Of a DNA stretch of 64,000 nt, positions 53,401 to 59,400 are shown in pieces (the first letter of the stretch is position 1; every line of letters begins with the position of its first letter). This DNA comes from Glandiceps talaboti (lineage: Eukaryota; Hemichordata; Enteropneusta; Spengelidae). The DNA lies in NCBI RefSeq assembly GCF_964340395.1, contig NC_135568.1:11680276-11744275 (forward strand), in the 5' to 3' direction. The notes beneath the pieces were generated by a model, which worked only from the letters and a program-made list of their open reading frames with translations, searched no databases and was not told where the DNA came from. The translations under genes and the position numbers were made by a program.

Positions 53401-56400
53401 TTTGTGTCCACTTTAGAAAATGAATGAAGAAATTGAAGAAAGAGTTAAAACAGCAGAGATGTTGGCATTGAAAGGTAATACACATGGAGAGAAGGACTTG
53501 ATAGTCAATGAACTGGTGAAAGTACATCAGAGATTCCAAGTACGACTGAATGAGTATCAACTCTTGCTGACCATGACTATCAGCTTCTATGAAAGTTTAG
53601 CCAAGGTAAGAATTTTCGCACAGTTTAGTTGTTTTTGAAAGATTAAATCTTAACAGATGACCAAAAATGTTCATCAGCTTGGTATATCAAATGATTTAAT
53701 TAAATAGGTTATAACACACAAGCGGTTAAAAGTGTTTTAACTGTGAGCTTTCGATCTGTCTTGGTCAATGATCATCATCATCAGAATGATAAATTCCATA
53801 GTTCTGACTGACCACTAGGTGGCAGTATGATCTGTCTTGGTTAATAAACTTTTGTGTTATCCCATGATGCAGTAGCCCACAGCAAAGATACCCTGTAAAT
53901 GCCTGAGATCAACGTGATCTTTCTCTGAAATCACAAGTAAATGCAGTGACGTAAAATCATGAAATGACTCTCCAGAAACCACAGTTTATGAAAATGTCTA
54001 TTTCCTGGAGTGGCGTTCCCTTCTAAGAAGTATAATAGCAAACTTATATTCCTGTTGTGTTATTATTTACTTTCAGTTGACCACTTGTATGGAGAGAGCA
54101 GAGATAGAGTACAGAAGAACAGATCTGCCTACCCACAGATCAGAGGTCCAGATTATGTTACAGCAACATGATAGGAACAAAGAGGAATTGTCAGATCTAT
54201 TCAGAACTACCATCAACATCGGTGCAGAGATTGTGACTAGAGTCAGACAATATGTAAGTATTTGAGTTCTTTGGATTTTTATTCTACAGTGATTTGTAGA
54301 GATGATGGATGTTGCTGTTTGATCTCAGAGGCTTCTTTTACTCAGTGTTTGCTACGTTGAAAAATGTATTTTGCCTTTGTTCAGTGCATGTTTTTTTCGA
54401 AGGGAAAAAACATTTATATGGACTTCAAGCCATCCAGTGGCTTCTTTCACTCAATGGTTTGCTACATTGAAAAATGTATTTTGCCTTTGTTCAGTGCATG
54501 TTTTTTTCTAAGGGAAAAACATTCTATGGTTTTCAAGCCATCCAGAATTCTACCAGAGATTTTTAATAAATAGCTGTATAGTGTGTCTTATACCATGCAC
54601 AAGCCAGGTTCAACAAAAAATATGGAATATATATTCTGGTCATTCTACATCACGACAATGCATGTCTATGTCACGGCAACGCTAGTTTACGTCATTAGTT
54701 CTGCTGTGTTTGACAGTCAAAATGTGAGTCAAAATGCTCAAAATTGCCATTACTTTCCCTGATTTTTTATAAATATTACTTTCCCTGATTTTTTATAAAT
54801 ATTACTGGCGATGGTATAATTATATTATTCCCCAATATTTTCTTCATTTAGCCGGAAAATACTCATGACCTAAGGGTTGTCACTATTAGTTGCTAAACAA
54901 GTACATGTAGTGAGAAGGGCCCCTTAAGTCACTTGTATTTTCCTTGGCTGAACGAAGAAAAATATTGGGGAATAATATCTAATTATTTGGTGTGAATATG
55001 CCTTATGATTTGTTTTCATTTTCAGGATCCTTTACTTGCTGCCCAGCAGGGAGTAGAAACAGTGTTACAACAAACACAGATGAGAAAACAACAGTGGTTG
55101 GAAGAAGCCAGAACATTCCGATTAAGATTACAACAACAAACTCAGTTTAGTCAATATGATCAAGACAAACAGAAGGTACAGATTTTTGTGTCTCAGAGCT
55201 TGGTAAAATGGGGGTTGGGGTTGTGGGGGTGGGGGGTTGAGAGGAGTTACAAGGGAAATGCTGGTGTCATATTTGGTAGTGTTGTAATGCATATTTAAAT
55301 TACAACAAAATACTCTCTTTAGTCAATATGATCAAGACAAACAAGGTACAAATTTTTGTGTCTCAGAGCTTGGTAAATGGGGGTTGGGGTCGTGGGGATG
55401 GGGGGGGGGTGAGAGGCGTTACAAGGGAAATGCCTATTTAAATACAACAAAATACTTTCTTTAGTCAATATTATCAAGACAAACAAGGTACATATACCAA
55501 GATTTTAGATTTTCGTGTCACAGAGCTTGGTAAAATAGGGGTTGTGGGCAGTGGGGTGGGGTGAGAGGAGTTACAAGGAAAATGCTGGTGTCAGATTTGG
55601 TAGTGTTGATTAAAATTACAGACTTGGTATAATCTTTATGACTAAGATAAATAGAAGGTACATACATGCAACTTTGATTTACATACCTGAATTTCGAACA
55701 ATCAATATCTAATTTTTGTTTTTGTTTCCATTTTTTAGTTGTTGGTTAGTCTTCAAACTGCCAAGAAAGATCTGGAGGGTCTACATGGCAAGTATGGAGA
55801 TTCTGTCCACACTGTCACACTCCTTGTTGAGAAATTTGATGAATGGCTGATAACAATCAGAGTAAGTCATACTGTTTATACTTTCACTGTCTTCCTATCT
55901 CTGCAGTTGTAACAACTTCCTGCCAAAATAGTTGTGACTAAACTTTGTCAAACAAATGTTTAGAATGTTTTAGCTCTGATCAGATCAGAATTGTTGACTT
56001 TCTCCTATAAAATGTGTTCACCCTAGTTTCCAACCACAATATTGTGAATAAAATTCATTTTTCAAACAAATTTGTACATCTCAACCACGATTTAGAATAT
56101 AACTGTTAACACATTTTCACGAAGTGTCTACACCCAGATTGTAATAGATTAGATTGGAAGTACTCAGACTAATAAGTGCATAAGTATCACAAAGTCATCA
56201 CATTTTCAAAACTTACCATAAAATTCATTGACAAGTTTTCAGATGTTGTCTCAGAATGAGCTGGTTATTTCCAATACATTGTTTTGAGGGGAGGCATCAA
56301 CTTTTGGCTGATCACAGCACCACATATTGGTTAGCGTTTGCTCATTATATAGTCATTTTGACGATTTACATCTGACACTTGGAGACTTATAATTCAATCA

Positions 56401-59400
56401 ATGTTTCCATGTTAGTGTTATGATATCATTTTACTAACCTTTGCGACTTTTCTCTGTTTTAGCCTGTCAAAGAAGCATATGAAAATTTCATCAGTACAGC
56501 AAAGATCATGTTGGGTGATAAACACTATGCAAGTGATGAAATCAAGAAAGATGTAGAAGATGCAGAGAAATTCTGGAATGAACTGACCTTTCAGATAGAA
56601 GATCACTCCAAGAAACTACGTATCTCAGTAGAATATCATGAATTGTTAGAACAGGTAGGTCCCGAGAAAAGTTATGCAATTATCAGAGAGAGATATTTAG
56701 GGCATTTGGGTGGGGCGCCCCTTTTGGCTCAAAGTGTTCCTAGAGAAATCTTACAACCAGAGCAGATGCTGTGGGAGTCAGAAGAGTATCCAAAGAAGGA
56801 ACAACAACCTATAGAGAAGATACAAGAACCAAGAGAAGTAGGAATAGAAAGGATTTTTCAAGAACCGAAAACACAAGATTATGTTGTACAGGAACCTTAT
56901 GCTGTTCACCGACAACCATATCCAAACATCCCGTCTGAGTGGGAAGTTTATAGAGAAAGTCCATCAGAGCAGGCTAAAGAGTGGCCACTGGCACCTCCTA
57001 CCAGAGTGGCACATTCAGGCTTTGTACAGTCTGTCTTCCCTCAACAAACACAAATTCCAGCTTATCAACCAGAAATGTTGTCCCCCAAACAAGAGTCTTT
57101 AGAATCTCATATTGATAAGGTTAATTTGACCAGACCCCCAACTGTTCCAGTTGATTGGCCTACACAGGCCAGGGAACTACCAATGGAGACGGCTCAGTCG
57201 GTGTATGCACCTGAGCCCCTTCCAAGAGAACCAGAAGTGCAGCTCCTGCAACCAGAAGTGATTCCTCCTGAGTATCATACAGAGAAGAGTGTCAGTATGT
57301 CAAAGCCTCCGTCTACTCCTTTAAATTGGGAAGATGACATTCCTCAACAGCCGGGCATGCAACCAGTAGCCAAGGCTGTTTCACCAGTGTTTGTACCAGC
57401 AGAGCCCCTTCCAAGAGAACCAGAGACTCAACCCCTGCCATCTGAAGTAATTCCTCCAGAATACCACACTGAGAAGAGTGTCAGCATTTCAAAGCCTCCA
57501 ACTACCCCAGTAGATCTAGACTGGAATATTTTCAATGATAAGCCGAAAGAAGTGGTTAAAAAGTCACCTCTGGATTATCTTGATGAAGAATTAATGAAAA
57601 TAGCTCCTGAACCCAGTTATCCATTGAAAGATTTCCCCCCTCAAGAGAGTCCTATACAACCTAAACCTAGCTATTTGATGGAAGAAGCACCACTCCTGAT
57701 GAGACCAACAGAGAGAGATACACCAGTTCAGAGGCCTATGTTTGCACCTCAAACACTTGAACCTCAAGAGTACCGTGTTAAGGAAACGGTCACTATCCCA
57801 ATAAGTCCTACTATCGAGGTCAAGCGGAATATTCCAAGAGAGAGCCCTGTAAAACCTCAACCACCTACATATTTGATGGAAGAAGCTCCAGTCCTGACAA
57901 GACCAACAGAAAGAGATACACCAGTTCAGAAGCCTATGTTTGCACCTCAAACACTGGAACCTCAAGAGTACCATGTTAAGGAAACGGTCACCATCCCAAT
58001 AAGTCCTACTATCGAGGTCAAGCGGAATATTCCAAGAGAGAGCCCTGTAAAACCTCAACCACCTACATATTTGATGGAAGAAGCTCCAGTCCTGAAAAGA
58101 CCAAGAGAAAGAGATGCACCACGTCAGAAGCCAATGTTTGCCCCTCTAACTCTGGAACCACAAGGACTCCGTGTTAAGGAAACTGTTACCATCCCAATTA
58201 GTCCTGTTGAGATCAAACGAGATATTCCAAGAGAGAGTCCTGTAAAACCTCAACCACCTACATATTTGATGGAAGAAGCTCCAGTCCAGACAAGACCAAC
58301 AGAGAGAGATGCACCAAGTCAAAAGCTTATGTTTGTACCTCTGACACTGGAACCGCAGGGACACCGTGTTAAGGAAACCGTTACCATCCCAATAAGTCCT
58401 GTTGAGATCAAGAGGGATATTCCAAGAACCATACAAAGAATGGTACCACAGGAACCAATACAACCAAAGCAGTGGAGTGAGGACAAGCCAACTGTCCCTG
58501 TCTATCCTGCTGTTCAGAGAAAGGAAGATGTTCCACATTATCAACCCAGAGAGATGGAACCAGAAGATAGACAGGAATACAGTGTTGAGGAAACTGTCAC
58601 TATCCCTATACAACCCCTTGTTTATAGTTCAGATATCCCAAAGTATCCTGTACAGGAACCTGAACCCACTGAAGAGCCAGAATACAGTGTTGAGAGTACT
58701 GTCACTATCCCAATCAAACCAACAATTAACCTAGATGTCCCAGTATCTCCTCGCAGTACACCACGGGGAACACCACTAGGAACACCTAGAGACAGCCCTG
58801 TGATATTCACGGATGAGGAGTCGGTCACCGAAGTGACAGAGATCACTCGCATCCACAGACATGAACCAGACGTAGAACAGAGACAGATAGTTAGGGTTAA
58901 GAACAAACCAATCAGTAGAGTGAGTTATTACCAGGCTCCTCCTATCCAGAAAGCCATTCGGGTTGTGAAACCACAAGTCAAACAGCCACGCTATCGCATT
59001 TCAAATTACATTGTTGAGAAACACCTGTATCTGGACAGACCCAGGGAGAGATGTTTCAATCAGATATACATATATATCGAAGAATATCCCCTGATTGTTC
59101 TAAAACTCCTTCGTTTACCAAACGAACCTCATTATTTGGCAGTTTTGGAACAGTTTTCCATGCCAATGCTTGCCAATGTTAATTTCACCCATGAGCTGGC
59201 TCCTGAATCCATGACCCCAACCCCTAGCCCTACTACACCACAGGCGTCACGGCCACAAGTTTCCATTGCACCACAAGCTATTGTTCCGCCATCCTCTCAC
59301 ATTTCCCCTCACCCAGAGTCACCATCCAAACAGCCGCCCTTTCAATCCTCACCAGTGACCGTGGTTTCACAGCCTGACGGCAGCATTACGACAAACACAA

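Noticed and set aside
57591-58613. Two 155-codon minus-strand frames
   Set aside because: They are antisense shadows of the repetitive coding tail on the + strand.
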